From contig CM049307.1 of assembly GCA_026874595.1 (NCBI GenBank), positions 29,365,079 to 29,429,078 on the forward strand: a stretch of DNA of 64,000 nucleotides. The letters run 5' to 3'. The notes beneath the pieces are model-generated. The model did not search any database, was not told the origin of the DNA, and saw nothing but the letters and a program-made list of their open reading frames with translations. Below are positions 1-42,533 of this stretch, in pieces. Numbering within the stretch: the stretch's first letter is position 1; each line of letters begins with the position of its first letter. The translations under genes and the position numbers were made by a program. The DNA is from Sipunculus nudus (taxonomy: Eukaryota; Annelida; Sipuncula; Golfingiida; Sipunculidae).

Positions 1-776
1 CTGCTCCAGCAGACACTTTCCTCTGACAAGTGTAGGCTGTGGAACCTGATTGAGTTTTTCATATCATTAGTTCCAGCACAACCACAGATGTCTGTATATT
101 ATTGTGACAGAAACAAGTTGATAATTTTATCAGCAATAGCATCTTGAGTGGAAGGTTTTCTTGTGGAAATGGTATGTTAGGTGCAAGCTGTTTAATTATT
201 CTAAATATTTTTAAATGTATTTAATATTTTTAGATCTGAGGTCTTGGCATTTTATTCTTCTACTTCAGATCATTATAGTCTGTGGTTTTTTTTCATTGAC
301 CTCTGTGAACTTCTGAATGATTACCAACAATTTTTGCATGTATGGGGCAATTGTTGTATGTATGTATATAGGTTTATACAACATTTTTAAATGTATTTTA
401 AATTTTTCCGTTATATCCAGTTATACAGTACATGTTGAGGTTTAACTTTTAAAAGTTAAATGTTTAAACCATTTTCTTGTGGAATTACAGTTCTAAGGCC
501 TCATATTTAAGAGTAAACTTATATTCACTTGTTCAGCTTTTAATGCTATATACTGTGATTCTTCATGCAAAATTAAAAATTGCATAAAAATAGGTTGTTT
601 GTATTTTAAGTTAGCAACATAAATGATTGTTGGATCACCTTCTGCCATTCATATGTTTATTTGCATTGACAATATTTTTGTTGATTAAAATGACACATGT
701 GGTATCACTTTCAATATATAACTGATATGTCTCTGGTCACCTATTGCATTCCTTTTTCTTTTTTTTTCTTTTATAG
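1..776. other. Upstream AT-rich sequence, probably 5' UTR intron of MELK
   Basis: No ORF, repeat or promoter motif I can support. It ends in a long pyrimidine tract plus AG (750-776), so at least its right part is likely intron. Confidence 0.5.
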
Positions 777-29345
<28,569 letters not shown>

Positions 29346-32253
29346 CCCAAAGGCCTCAGGTTGGTTGTTTGTTGGTTTCTTTTAACACATATTTTAACCT
29401 CACATAAACTGGGCAAGGAATGTTAGTTTTCTGATATAGCTGAGCAGAACTTCGTTGTATGTCTCCAATGACAATCCCTCAGATGACAATAACGCAGTGA
29501 AAGTAAAAATGATTCACGCTTTATGATGGTGTCAGTGCCATATTGTTAACACTTTTCTAAGTAATGCTCCAATATCTTTAGATTTAAATGATTTTAACAC
29601 TCATGATTAGCAAGGATATTATTTTTGCATTGAGTGGGGAGGTGGCTGCACTGTCGTATGAGTTTATAATTCATCTAGACTTGCTGCTTTTTTGTTACAA
29701 ATTAATGTAAGTTGTGACTGATTTTAATGTGAAAATAAACCCGCTAACAGGTAAGTTTTGTGTACCAAAGGTATGCTACATGAATAAATAATTTCCAAAT
29801 CTTATTTTGCTAGTTCATTCTGAAAATCAAGTTGCATGTTTGAAAACAGCTTTTGGTTTGTAGTGGTACATATTCCTAACATCAAAATCCTCATAATCTT
29901 TCCAGTCACTGCTGAGAAAATGAAATATCAGTTAAGGCTAAATCTAATGTTAATTTGCAACTGGAGCTTGAACATTTATTATCATTGCATTATTATTTCT
30001 CTGAAAATGATTATATAAAAGCTGTTTTACACTCATTTAGTGTGACAAACCATCTCATTTCTGGCAGCAATGATTCAGTTATTTATTCCAAAGTTTGTTT
30101 AATACCACCTAATAACAGATTTATCACACATCTATTTTGAATCTGAGTGAACATATAGAACCCTGTAAGTGCAGAAAATTTGTACCTCAGGAACAGCAAA
30201 AGGTGTTTAGCAGCTGTGTTAGGTGGTCCAGTGACTTCACTTTAAACATGAAATGTTTTACTATGTGCTCCATAGGACTGTTAACCAATAAAAGCGATGG
30301 TCACACTTGTGTTTTAGTCTCACTGTCTTTTTTTTTTTGCTTCAGCATCTAACTTGTCATGCCAACAGTATGTATTCAGTAGGGACAAAAAAATATAGAT
30401 ATCTGAATAAAAACCTTATACCTGAATATATAAGGGTGTCAGTATGAAAACCAGAGCAAGGCAGTGTCAAAATAGAGCCATTTTTTTGTGTACTGCCAGT
30501 AAAGCAGATTAAAGATACCTGTTGATAAACATATATACATTATCTTGCGAAATGTTCAGTTAAATAATCACAAAACACTTGAGATTGGTTTTGCACAATT
30601 ATTGACATCTGAACAAGACTATCATGATGTTCAGAAGTAGTGTAATTATTGTTCACCAGGTGTCAGCAGTTAATGTCTTAATCAGTCAGATCCCCCCGGC
30701 TAGTGGCCCCCCCTAGTGCAGATTTTTCATGATGTCCTGAGTAATTCATGACCAGTCATAACAAGATGATGAGGCCAGTGACTGTTTGATGATACAGTGA
30801 TGTCATAAGATCAGTGATTCAAAGGAGTGTCCTCAGGACATTAATTTATAGTCAGAATTTTATGGTAATAATATCTTTATCTTTACACTCTGTTATTCAT
30901 TTTATGCAGGTGATCGAAGTCTCTTTAATGAAACATGTCATCTTAGATAGTTAACAGAGATTGTAACACAGAATATGTAACAAACATTTTTTTTTAATCA
31001 ATGAATTGTTCCAGTACCATATGCTGGTGAGGTCTTTTTTGTCTGACATGCCTTCCATTATCTTAACCTAGGGCTGACATGTATCATTGTATGTTACCAC
31101 ATATGTATATTTGTCATAGCAAGTTGACCAATAACATTAATGATGGCTGTGACAAGAATCAATAAAATTGTTGATGGTCCAAGAGAAACCAAAATAAATT
31201 AAAAAATAAAAAAACAATCTTCCTGTACCAAGTACAAGTTTTAAGGTTAATCCTAGCTTTTTAATTTATACTTGACAGACTCATCATTTACTGCCAATAT
31301 TTTTTGATAATTTTTTGACAATACTCGATGAAAATTTCTCTCCATCTTCAGCCATGATATTAAAAATAATTGTTCACCAAGGTGGTTAGAGAATTTCTTT
31401 CCACCTTTCTGCCAAATTGTACATCCTCCTTTTGTCCACTCTTCTCCAATGGTATCATTTACACAGGATTGATATAAAAAATCTTAAAATGTATAACAGT
31501 CATACTGGCAGTAGTGGCCTGTCCACGGTGGGTGGTATTCTCCAGGTTCTCCGGTTTCCTCATCCTCCATACACTAAGGAATGCCACCATCTGAGCTATG
31601 AAGAGTGCCTAGATGAGGTATAATCACTATTTGTACAATAAAGTTAAAATATATAAGTATATTTTGTAGACTGATTTCCTTTCAGGTTACAAGTGAAGTC
31701 AGTCTTGAAGTATGTTGTAATTTGTGATTACACTCAGCTCCAGGTCTAGGTGCTGACCAAGGTGGAACTCAGAGATGCAGATTTGATTTTTTTTTTTTTA
31801 AATTATAATGATTTTAGATCTAACTAAGCTGAAAACAAAGGATGTGAAGACTTAAGTTCATAATATTTATCTATTTATTTATTTTTAAACCTGAACAGAA
31901 ATTATCTTCCTGTCAACATGTTAGATTTTAAATATATTGTATGATCTTGGCAATTATTTCTCTGGAAATATCTCGAGAGGGGGGGGGGAACCAGAAAAAA
32001 AAAATTCTTTATTTACTTGAAAGGTTATAATATCATCCCCCAGCACCTTATTAAGATAAATAATGTGGGATTTGTTTTAAATGTAACTGCATACAACTCA
32101 CTCTAGGGATATTATAAAATATTTATTGAAAAAGTTCAAATACTTTAATTGTATGAACTGCATGATAAATAATAGGTAGCCATTACCATTGAAAATAAGC
32201 TTGAGCTGAACTGTTTCCTGCATACATCTATATTTCTCATGGATTGATTTATC
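29346..32253. other. MELK 3' UTR and AT-rich downstream sequence
   Basis: The MELK 3' UTR is expected within the first few hundred bases. A 10-base G run lies at 31979-31988. No gene or element recognised. Confidence 0.6.
29734..29788 (+). promoter_or_regulatory. Candidate MELK polyadenylation signals
   Basis: Two AATAAA hexamers, at 29734-29739 and 29783-29788, lie 389 and 438 bases after the MELK stop in AT-rich DNA. Either could define the 3' end. AATAAA is common by chance in such AT-rich sequence, so this is only a suggestion. Confidence 0.3.
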
Positions 32254-32657
32254 ATACACTGAGGTTGAGGTTTCATTCATGAGGGTTACAAATTTCAGAT
32301 GTTCATGAAAGGGAAATAAGCGTGAAAATAAAACCGCAAATTAGAGGCCTAATCATTGAAGGCAAGTCATGATTTATATTATAAATAATAATTGATCTTA
32401 TATGTTACCGTTAATAAAGGGTAGTTTTTATAAATAATCAGGTCCTTCAAATTGAGTCAAAAATGATTTCTGCTCCTTGTCCCTATCCAAATTTTAGGAT
32501 TTTGTGAACATATCATATAATTATTTAGTAAAATGATGGATATACTCCATGTAAGTTAATTGTATGGTAAGATCATGAAAATTGAACCCTCGCAAATTAG
32601 TGAAAAGGTATGAATCACAAAATGTTAACCGCACAAACATGAAGCCAACCACAGTAA
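32254..32657 (+). mobile_element. MITE-like element, copy 1
   Basis: About 400 bp. The right end reads CCAACCACAGTA and the degenerate left end CACTGAGGTTGAGG. Internal blocks AAAGGGAAAT, ATTATAAAT, ATGTTACC and CCTCGCAAATT match, in order, those of 39179-39643. Confidence 0.6.
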
Positions 32658-32999
32658 TCTTAAGGCAGTGTCTCAAAGACAATTCTATCCTGCTCTAGGT
32701 CAAAGCAGATTTTTTAATACATATTATATCAAATAAAATTTCTTGAATTTCTTACAAACTTTAACAACAATATGCCAAACTGTCTATTTTATGATTTCAA
32801 CTTTTCTGGTTGTGATCAGTTTTATTTTAACTTTGCTTAAATTTTCTTTCACGTTTACCTACACTTTGTAGGTAAGTACACTGAGATACCAATATAGTTT
32901 AGATATTCAGTGGTTAAAATGCTTAAATATTACTATCTTAATTAATGTCCCACAAGCAAACTGTCCACACTGGTTTTCCATTAAAATGTTTTCTGCCGG
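32658..32999. other. AT-rich intergenic
   Basis: Nothing seen. Confidence 0.6.
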
Positions 33000-33620
33000 G
33001 TCATCTGTACCATGGCATGGTTTGACCCTCCCAGAACCAGCAGCGGCCACATCAACCGCATGTGGTTGTTGAGTGGTCCCATGAATTCCTGGCTGAGTGT
33101 CATAGCTGTTACGTTATGGTCCACTTCAATTGTGTTCTATAATGGATTGCTTGCTTTGTTGAACAGGCCTGGCCCTAATCAACAGATTGTCACTTGTGTG
33201 GATAGTATCTTAACTTAGGAGATTAATTGACTCTGGAGTGGCTCTTTATGTTGTCATTTCAGCAATGAGGTCACCTCCTGCCGGCAAAATGGGACGTTGA
33301 ATGACACTCCATACCCTAGAAATTAATTGCGGCAACAAATGTCATCTTGCTTGTGACTCTTGACAATCTGGCTGTGCATTATACCCGAGCAGCAATTAGA
33401 AAATACAGACTATCACCGTAACTCTCCGTGCCTTCTCATTACCTTAGTGATAAAAACTGCCCAGCCCCAGGATTAGTTGTTTCATTAGATTGATTTATTC
33501 CATAAATAGTTAATTATTTTCTGCAAACCCTGACAATAAAGAACCTCTATCAAGATGGGCGCACCAAATGGTCTTTTCATTTCCCAACGGGCTTTTATTC
33601 ATAGTTAGTGAGCTTGAATA
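33000..33620. other. Non-repetitive, less AT-rich island (possible regulatory DNA)
   Basis: Sharp local drop in AT content with complex sequence, no ORF with splice borders and no similarity to repeats elsewhere in the window. This is the usual look of a conserved non-coding element. Function not shown. Confidence 0.35.
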
Positions 33621-35289
33621 TTCACAAGATTCGTTGAAATAAGTGCATTAAATACTGGTGTTATTTTTTCATTTGTAAATGATACTAGTTTTACTTTATC
33701 TTCTCTTGATGGCACCATCTGTCCTCATCCATGCAGTTTTGTTGTCATGCAGATTTCATTTTTATATTTAAGATCATTAAACTCTATCTGTTGCCAGTAT
33801 TTTTGATGACAGCTGAATTTTAACATCTGACTTTCTTATTTTCATTTATTTGAATTTTCTTATAAATTTATGTTACCATTGATTAATGTTGCATCTTGGA
33901 ATGCATGATTTTTATCAGAGAATATAGATTTAATAATAGAAAAGGATGATTTCTTTTTGACCTTACAATTTTCTTACAATGGTGTCTTAAAAATGCATTC
34001 AAATCAGGAGCAAAACGAGTGTTTGTTCAGTATATATTGGTTTCTCCTGTTATGAACAGGTAACGCAATAAAATATACTTAATTCATATAATCTGTATAC
34101 AGAAAAACATTTTTTTTTCTTAATTTAAAAAAATATATATATATAAATTTAATTTGACAATTCTCTATTTTTGAAAGTGATCTAAAGCGTAAAGTGATTT
34201 TGAGCTTTTAAAGTCAGGTTGAACCTCATCTTCCAAAGACGTGATTGAAATATTCAGGTGCAAGGTCAAAGGGTTAAAGATCACTGAACATTAAATGTTT
34301 CCTGAATGGAAGCCATTCAAGAACATTTACTAGATGGTTGAATACCACCCCAAATAAAATATTCTTAATGTATATGAAGCTGTATGTGTGATTAGATTTT
34401 ATGTGTTATGGGTCAGTGATTTGAGTGTGGGAACATTTCTATACCCTACCCTCACCTATGGTTCTGAGTAGACTGGTTATGTAGCTGCTGAATTGTCCAC
34501 TACCATTACAGTTTAAAGAGATACAGGAAAAGAAAAAAAATGTTGGATATATGGAACAGTTAAAGTTTAAACATTTTAAGTTTTGTAACATGTGAAAGTA
34601 AATTATCAGTAAATTCATAGAACAACATAAATGGTTTAGCAGCATAGGCACTTCCTCTTGTTAGGCAACCTTATACCCACAGATCTTTTTTTTTCTGTTA
34701 GAAATTCCTTGTGGAAATATTATAAATATTATGTACCCTGGGCTTAAGATCAGGATTTAAAGAAAGTGTAAGATTTATAAATTTATATGGGAATTTTTTC
34801 ATCAGTGGTAGCATACATGCAAGTGAGATTTTATGTTTTTCCCAAATACCTGTTTATCTTTACTTGATAATAAGGAATCAAAGAATTTGCATTAAAACAA
34901 TATAATTTTGTAAATCTGTGTAACAAGTTCAATCACTTTAAGATTTTTAGGATTATGGTTCACACTCCACCCAATAGGTTCAGGACCATGAACAGTATAC
35001 ATACATGTGTAAGTTTTTTTTATAAGATTGGTAATTACAAATATGTAACAAACATGTAGCATTAATGTAAGTCAACATTGTAGTTATATGACAATTAATT
35101 TTCATTTTTGAAATTGTCCAAATTATCCAGTCTTCCATTGGTTCAAAATTTCAAAATACAGAAGCAATGCAAATATACAGAAAACATTTTTAAAGGTAAA
35201 TAAAAAAAAACAAAATGTGTCTTATATTATAATTTGATTAGAAAGTAATGTGAACTTGTATGTTCATGAAAAGAGACCTGTGTATCTAG
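33621..35289. other. AT-rich intergenic
   Basis: Nothing seen beyond short AT runs near 34125-34145. Confidence 0.6.
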
Positions 35290-36160
35290 AGGACAGGCAA
35301 CTTAATTAGTTACACCTCACTCGTGTTTAAGGTAAGGGGGTGTTAACCAGAAAATCAGCTGATAAAATAACACCTCATCTAATGATAGAGTATTACTGGA
35401 GCCTTTAAAAGTCAACAAAATTGCCAAACATTCGGCTGCATTTGAGACTGATGCATGTTGAGGGAACATTAAAATGGGAAGCCTTTGAATTGTGTGTAGT
35501 AGTTACAGGGAGGCCTTTGATATAGCTTCAGGGCTCATTTGGTTTTAATTCTCAGGCTATTGATTAATTAGAGTGTAAGTTTTAAGGTAGTAGTAAGGCA
35601 AGGCAGTGATTACAAAGAGACTTAAAGTGATTTTACCGAGGGTAAAATTGTGGTTGCGAGCATTTGGTTCAGTGGCACCTGACTGAGCGAGCCTTCAAAG
35701 TGGTAATTAAGGTGACCTGCCATACAAAAGGTGAGAGGACAGGGAGGGTCGGACCGCGTGATAGATGACCAAGCATTGTTTTGTGGTTGATCACACCCTT
35801 GTCTGAGAGAGGGGTATTAATCATGCACTCGACCGTGGGGCGACAGGTCGTATTCTGCCACTGTGCCCCATGGGAAAGGTCGTCTGTTCCTTGTCAGGCA
35901 TCTATGGGATCCAATAACAGGCGCCTGGCCTGGCCAGTCCCTAGCGGTGAGGTAGACACATCGCCTGGACGCTCTCAGATAAAAAATAAAACGCAAAATG
36001 AACCCTTTTTCCTCTGGTTTCATTTTTCCTTGGCTTCCGTGACAGTGTATTAACCCCAGAGGCAGCACACACAGTTACTGACTTCCTCAGAAGTCCCCGT
36101 ACTGCCTCTTCAAGTGGCACCAGCATTGTCTGTCTCACCAAGTCGTCCACTGTTCAGTGC
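35290..36160. other. Non-repetitive, less AT-rich island (possible regulatory DNA)
   Basis: Complex sequence with locally high GC (about 35640-36150). Short ORFs on both strands overlap each other and lack splice or family features. A CNE-like segment is the best reading. Confidence 0.35.
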
Positions 36161-36899
36161 GGTTACATACTGTTTTAAATATATCCTTAGATTTTTTATT
36201 TAAATTTAATTAGCATGAAAATATAACCATGTTTTTCTTCAGTATGTGAGTTCATGTTCAGTTGGTTAATATGTTTTAGCCAACTTTTAATTTTCAGTTT
36301 TTTTGGTTAAAATTTTATTCTTGAAATAAATAAAGTTTTCATTCTCTTTAAACAAACAAACCTCAACTTTTATAAAAACTAATCTTGAAATTTAAGCTGT
36401 TTTTTTATTATTTTTTTTTTGTGGGGGGATTTATATTAATATAATTAACTATAATTACTTAGTATATATCACTATCTGTATTTGAAATTGAAGAGATCGG
36501 GTACACAATATTCTAAACCATTGTATAATAATCAAATTTTATTTTTTTATGATTACACAAGTTATTCTTCATTCATAATTTATTTAAAATTTTATACAAT
36601 TAATTGACTAAAATAAGTTGAATAATTAGATTAGATTTATTGGAGAATGTGAAAGAACTCATATTTGATTTATCTTCTTTATTTTCAGGCTTTTTATACT
36701 GCTGTCTTGGTAGAGTGGACTTTATTAATTTATATGGGCAAAAATTACTGTAATTTCTCTGGAATCAGTACTCATGACATGACACTTCAGTTATCAGACT
36801 GAACTCCAGAGCGCAGCATATATTTTGGTCCTGATAAAGTTAAAAAATCTCATATGACTGATTCTGATACTGTCTAAATTGATTGGGGCATAACATTTC
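36161..36899. other. AT-rich intergenic
   Basis: Nothing seen. Confidence 0.6.
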
Positions 36900-37920
36900 A
36901 TTACCAATTGACGTAGATGTATGGCACAGCGGAATAGCCCCGGTGGCCCTCTCGGAGAGTCTGGTCAGGCCGTCCCAGTGTCATAACGCGGAACTGTATT
37001 GTTATTTATGGTGGTAAGGTTAGGCCCCTTCTCCAGCCGACTACATCAGACTGACTGTGATAAAACTTGAATCAGCAGCAGGGGCCCTATAGAAACCAGC
37101 TAACACCTGTTTGAGTTGTCATAACACAGGTTGAAAATTCCACTTGCTCACTGAGGCAGTGTCACCTTTGTGATTTTTGCTGTTTCACTAGAGTAAGTTT
37201 TGTTGTGTGGAGCCCGGAGGAGAGGTCTACATGAGTAATTCTGTTGATGAAACGCATGGACTGCAGGCACTTCATTGACAATACAGGGCCTGTGGATGGC
37301 TTGCCAAGCATGCAGCCATGCTCTGTGCTCACTGCTTTTCCATTATTCTCCATAATAAACTCGCCTCTTGCTTGCACGCATTCGCTCTTCATTTCCGATC
37401 TATAGCTTTTGCCAATAGATTTTTTCACTGCTTGGCCAGCTTCGTGTTTAAGATTTGGAACAGCGAATTTTCTGCAAGCTAGTCAGGCAAGCATAACCAA
37501 TATTATCTGCCATATCAATCCCTACAAACTTAGTCCCTGCAGTGGCTCACAGCCGGTAACTTGCTTAGAAAGGAGCCTTTTGGGGCTTGTTTGAGAGGTA
37601 TTCAGTACTGCTTAATACTGGTTCATTTTTACCTGAGCTTGACAATTTCATGAGGATTTACTGTGTAGGTTTGTGGAGGGGGAGTATGTATGGATGCCGG
37701 CTAAAGCAAACCATCTGTCAATGGTAAGGGTTTTTGTACATTTTATGCCTGGACCCCGTTGACATCTTGTCGTAAATATGCTCCTCTCCCGTCCTGACAA
37801 GCTGCGGTGAATTCCCGCCCTCGGTAGAAGGGGAGCGGCTTGTATGTGTAAACGTGAAGCAGGTGACTCGCTCGCATCACGACTACCAGAGTACATCATC
37901 ACTACTACTTTGTGCCATTC
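36900..37920. other. Non-repetitive, less AT-rich island (possible regulatory DNA)
   Basis: About 1 kb of complex sequence, richest in GC at 36930-37330 and 37640-37900. No coding signature and no internal repeats. CNE-like. Confidence 0.35.
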
Positions 37921-39178
37921 AAACTGTCAAACATCTGACTTCATTCTTTCATCTTTGACTTTTTTGCTTGTTTATTATTGCTATTTTGTGATATTTTTTT
38001 ATTAACTACGTCACAGGCAATTTCATATATTTCACTTACGAACTACTGTTTAAATAATTCACAGAAGTACACACCTGTACTAGGTACATGATTCGATTTT
38101 GGGATACTTAACTCAAGGTATGTTGAAAAAAGTGGTTAACTCAATCTACTGCTGATTTGCTTGTGGTAGTTTCTCATAATAAAAACTAGGTGTCATTTTG
38201 ATTCATATGCTGTAATCTTTTATCTACTCCGTATCTAGATCAGAAGATGGAGAAAACAGATAATAAAAAGAATGTCGAGAGGCTTTAATTTGTCGATTCT
38301 GTGATAGTTTGTACATTCACCTGCCTAGTTTATACCAGTCATTTAAGATTGTTTTCACCCAGTCTATACAGGTGACTTTATTGCTTGTCTTGTTATCTGA
38401 TAAATCTGTACATTTTTAGTGGAGAGGGCTTCTCATTGTAAGATACACTTGTAAAAATTAGAGTCATCACAGCATCATCTCAACATGACACTCTCAGACG
38501 CTGAATGACAGGTTATCAAAAGGTCTGATCTTGTTGGTTCAGTTTTGCCCGCATCCATGTGAGAAAACTCGGCTATGCTTTGTCACCAAACCTGTTCATT
38601 GTGGGTAAAATTACATATGTTTTTATAATGACACAATGTATGATTTTACAATGAATCCAGATCTAAATGTGATACCACATGTATAATTGTATTCACATTT
38701 AACAATGGTGTTTATATTATTGTCATACAGAAAAAAAACACACACACATTGACAGTATCACCAGTTGCCATCAAAAGAGCTTTACATTACAGCAGAGAGA
38801 CGAACAAATGATGGTCATTGAGCCTGCTGTTGAATAGACTTGATCATTGATAGAAACACAAAAGATAGTGCCTACAAAAAATATGTATAACAGTGACATG
38901 GCAGGAAAAGAGGCCAGTACTCTCATTGTATCATTTAAGGTATTTCTAATATTTATTAGTCAATAACAATCTTGTTTTTTTTTTTAAAGAAACATTATGT
39001 TTGATCAGAGAGAAAAGTTTTGCTGTTAAACAAATTAATAATTTGTAAACAAAACTCCTGTCCAGGAAGACCTCTTTTTTACTGTGTCATATCATTGTTT
39101 ACATAACATTAATTTACTTATTTTCACATCAAAGTCCCTATTTTTGACCCAATTGATCAGTCAAAGATTTAAAGGTGT
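37921..39178. other. AT-rich intergenic
   Basis: Nothing seen. Confidence 0.6.
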
Positions 39179-39643
39179 ATACTGTGGTTGTCTTTTTGTT
39201 CTTGATGGTTTCAAATCTGCGATATTCACAAAAGGGAAATCATAGCTAAAATAAAACCTTTGCAATTAAGAGGCAAGGCAAGATTGATATTATAAATGAT
39301 AATAGATCTTCTATGTTACCCCTTAATCAAAGATTACTCTTATAAATGATATCCTATCTGTCAAATTATCTGCCAGTAATTCATATTAATTTCTTCTAGT
39401 TCGATATTCCATTAGGCCCCAGTCAATATGGTAAATTTTTGCGCATACCAGTATATTATTTAATTTAATTTTATATTTAATATATTATTTTATATTCATG
39501 TAATAATAGGTATACACCATGCATATATGGTTATTTTTTTAGGTATATAGTATAAAATCACGAAAAAGGAACCCTCACAAAACAAAGAAAAAAGTAAATA
39601 TCATGAAATTTTAACCTCGCAAATATTAAAACAACCACAGTAT
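39179..39643 (+). mobile_element. MITE-like element, copy 2
   Basis: 465 bp with inverted ends ATACTGTGGTTGT (39179) and ACAACCACAGTAT (39643). Same family and orientation as 32254-32657. AT-rich interior, no ORF. Confidence 0.7.
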
Positions 39644-41089
39644 TTAATAAGTGTAGTAGTAAGCTGGGTATTTTGCAACAGAGTCACAACTGGTTGATGA
39701 TAGGTGTTGTCTGCAGAATAACTAAAAAAATCGGCTTTATATTCCTTAAACTTTCATGACAAATGTCAAAGTAAGTTCACAATCAAAAGAAAGTGGGTGT
39801 CATATGGACATTTTACAACATCTTAACTGTATTTTTAATTATTGATACATTTGAGAAAATTAAATAATTTTGAATATATATTTATGTTCAGGTCTCTTTT
39901 TGCCAGTCATTATAAAACACAACCTGTGTCTAAATATGAGCTGGATGTTAATAAGCTTTTCAGTGAATTTGTTTTAATATCCCTTTTTGTCTCAAAACAA
40001 TTTGGAAAAAAATCGTCAATGACATGCTTGGTACTGAAAATTTGTATTATACCAGGTATTTCATTAAAAAGATTTTCATCAAGGTCACTAGGATGACTTG
40101 TGGTGATTTTGGTAACAAACCTGTCATCTTGTAATTAGTGCAGTATTAGGCCAAAGATCAGTGTCAAACTGGATATTGATTTTCTCGGCTTGGCTTTTTT
40201 ATCCAGTTATACATTTTAATGGTTGATAGCAGTATCAAAAGTGACAAGAATGCTATTGATGTGTCAGTTCCTTTGCCAAAACCTCCATGTTTTGTCCAAA
40301 TTTTGGGATTTAAGAACAAAGAAGTTGTTACAGATATCCAGTTTAAGAGACATTCATTACACCAACTTTCTTTAAAGCCCTGTTATATATTACACTCCCC
40401 CATAGGTATGGTTTACTTTACATTTAATGTTTTAGCTCGAGTGTTTGTCAGTGGAGTTACAAGTAAGTTTGACATAACTTTTGTTGTATGTCTGCCTGAC
40501 AGTTTCTCACCAGAAACACTGTAACTTCAGAGTAGTGACTTGGTTACCATTAATATGGTAGTAACTGGGTGACCATTAATACATAAGTGACCGGGTGACC
40601 ATTACCAACAATATGGTTTAAATTATTTTTCATTGTCTTGTTATTTCCACTCAAAATGAGTTTTTTTTCTGATGCTGAAGGCTAGTTTATGAGAATATCA
40701 CACTGATCTAGAAAAAGACATACATGATACCTTTGGTTATGCTGAAAACTTGTATTCAAACTGATCAACCATACTTCACGTATTTGACTGTTTCATGGAC
40801 TACCTTCCCATTTCAGTACTCTTGTGTAATAACAGTATGAATGAAAAACTATAAAATTTCACATTCTCTGATGCATGTGTGAGAATTTCAAAATTTTATA
40901 CATCTTGGATGTTTGTAGAAGTGTTGGAGTCCCCTTTATTTTATTACCAATAAAACACCTGAGAGAGGTATTGTGTCACGTAGAGGACAGGCACATTCCA
41001 GACATTCCAAGACTCTGCTGTCCCTTTCATAGACTGAAATGAGGCTGTAGGTAATTAAGGAAGACAGGTGAAATATGGTTCTGTAAGAT
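39644..41089. other. AT-rich intergenic
   Basis: A short direct repeat of AGTGACCGGGTGACCATTA / AGTAACTGGGTGACCATTA lies at about 40530-40605. Nothing else seen. Confidence 0.55.
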
Positions 41090-41440
41090 ACACTTGTCAT
41101 TGTACAAGATGAACCCTTGGTGTGACCTGTGGACGTCGTTATAGAGATGACATCCGGCGTGATTGATGCAGGCCGCAGGAAATAAGGATCCCCATCTAAA
41201 ACAAGTTTACCTGAGACTGAAAGGACCGCTCGCTAGTGTGGGGCCAGGAGGGCACATATATCATATATAAATGTGATGTTGTCACAATACAACAGAATCC
41301 TGCAGTACTTAATCTTGTGGTACACTGACATTTGTAGATCTTTATAGCCTTCCTCCGTATCACCATCAGTGTTGTATTAATGGTCGTCATCCTTGAACTT
41401 TCTCTAACTGTATTCATATCTCTTCTATAATTGATGCGTT
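41090..41440. other. Small non-repetitive island (possible regulatory DNA)
   Basis: Complex, locally less AT-rich sequence; no coding signal. CNE-like. Confidence 0.3.
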
Positions 41441-41849
41441 TGGATGACTGATTAATCTCAACTTCTTCTGATACACAGTCATTTTCTGGTATAGCACAGG
41501 TATGTAAATAATCATGTATTCATGTATTCACATAAAGTACGAAACGGAAGTGCTGAAGCATTCCTTTGAATTTGAAAAGCATCAGAGATGACTCTTGGAA
41601 GACATCCAAGAATTTTCTGACCTAGCACCAGGTACAACTGTCAGGGGTCATTTATGTTTGTATATTCATACAAATACCAAGACTTAAAAGTTGAACAATT
41701 AAGGCATGCATAGCTCAGTCTCACGTCTTTCGGCAACTGTACTTAAGGAAGTCCAGTTCTCCTAATTATAGCTAAGTACAGTGTTATATCATCTTCATTA
41801 CACCAAGGCAATCACTAGTTTCTGATGCAATACCATTTATTCAAAGGCT
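41441..41849. other. Intergenic
   Basis: Nothing seen; ends at the LINE insertion. Confidence 0.5.
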
Positions 41850-41866
41850 ACTGCCACTTTCTCTGA

Positions 41867-42406
41867 ATGAGCTCTGAATTATTTGAAAGTGTGTATTCCT
41901 TTTCTGTACTAACTATGGATTTGTCAGATCATTTTCCTTTAAAGTGTAATATGAAGATGAAATCAGGATTCAAACAAATGCATAGGAAAAATGAAATTTC
42001 ACCTTGGATCAAATTTAGATTAAAATCAAAAGACTTAAATACTATTAAATGCACATTTGAACAACATGAATGTGTCAGTCTTATTCAAAATTTTAAAAAC
42101 ACAGCTGACATGGATGTAAATAAAGCAGTGTTACACTTTAAAATGTTAATTCACAAAATTACAGAAGAAGTAAGAAGCTATGACAAATCTAAAATAGCAC
42201 AACCGAGTTGGTGGGATGAAGAATGTTGTATAGCAAAAACAGTAAAGATGACTGCTCCTACTAAGTATAGAAAAACAGGGGAACCAAATGATTTGACAGA
42301 CTATAAAAGTAAAAAACAAGTATTTAAAAGCTTGTGTAGTATAAAAAAGGAAAATCATAAAGATAACACATTCAAGAAAACTTTTCAAAGTAAAAAACAT
42401 CAATGA
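41867..42406 (+). pseudogene. LINE endonuclease end and linker, truncated
   Basis: Contains the SDHFPL motif that closes APE-type LINE endonucleases, followed by a basic linker to the RT. The rest of the endonuclease is missing upstream. The frame ends at TGA 42404; the linker resumes in another frame (NQWYYYFENLL near 42460) and shifts again near 42540. Confidence 0.8.
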
Positions 42407-42533
42407 TATTTGATATATGTACGGAATTATAAAAGACCTAAGAAAATATCCAACATAGAACCAAATCAGTGGTATTACTATTTTGAAAATCTTCTTAACA
42501 ATTGTAAAAATGAGATTAATGATGATATAAGAG

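Noticed and set aside
35781-36150. Coding exon in the GC-richer island at 35.8-36.1 kb
   Set aside because: Overlapping ORFs on both strands of similar length, no splice sites in phase and no recognisable protein.
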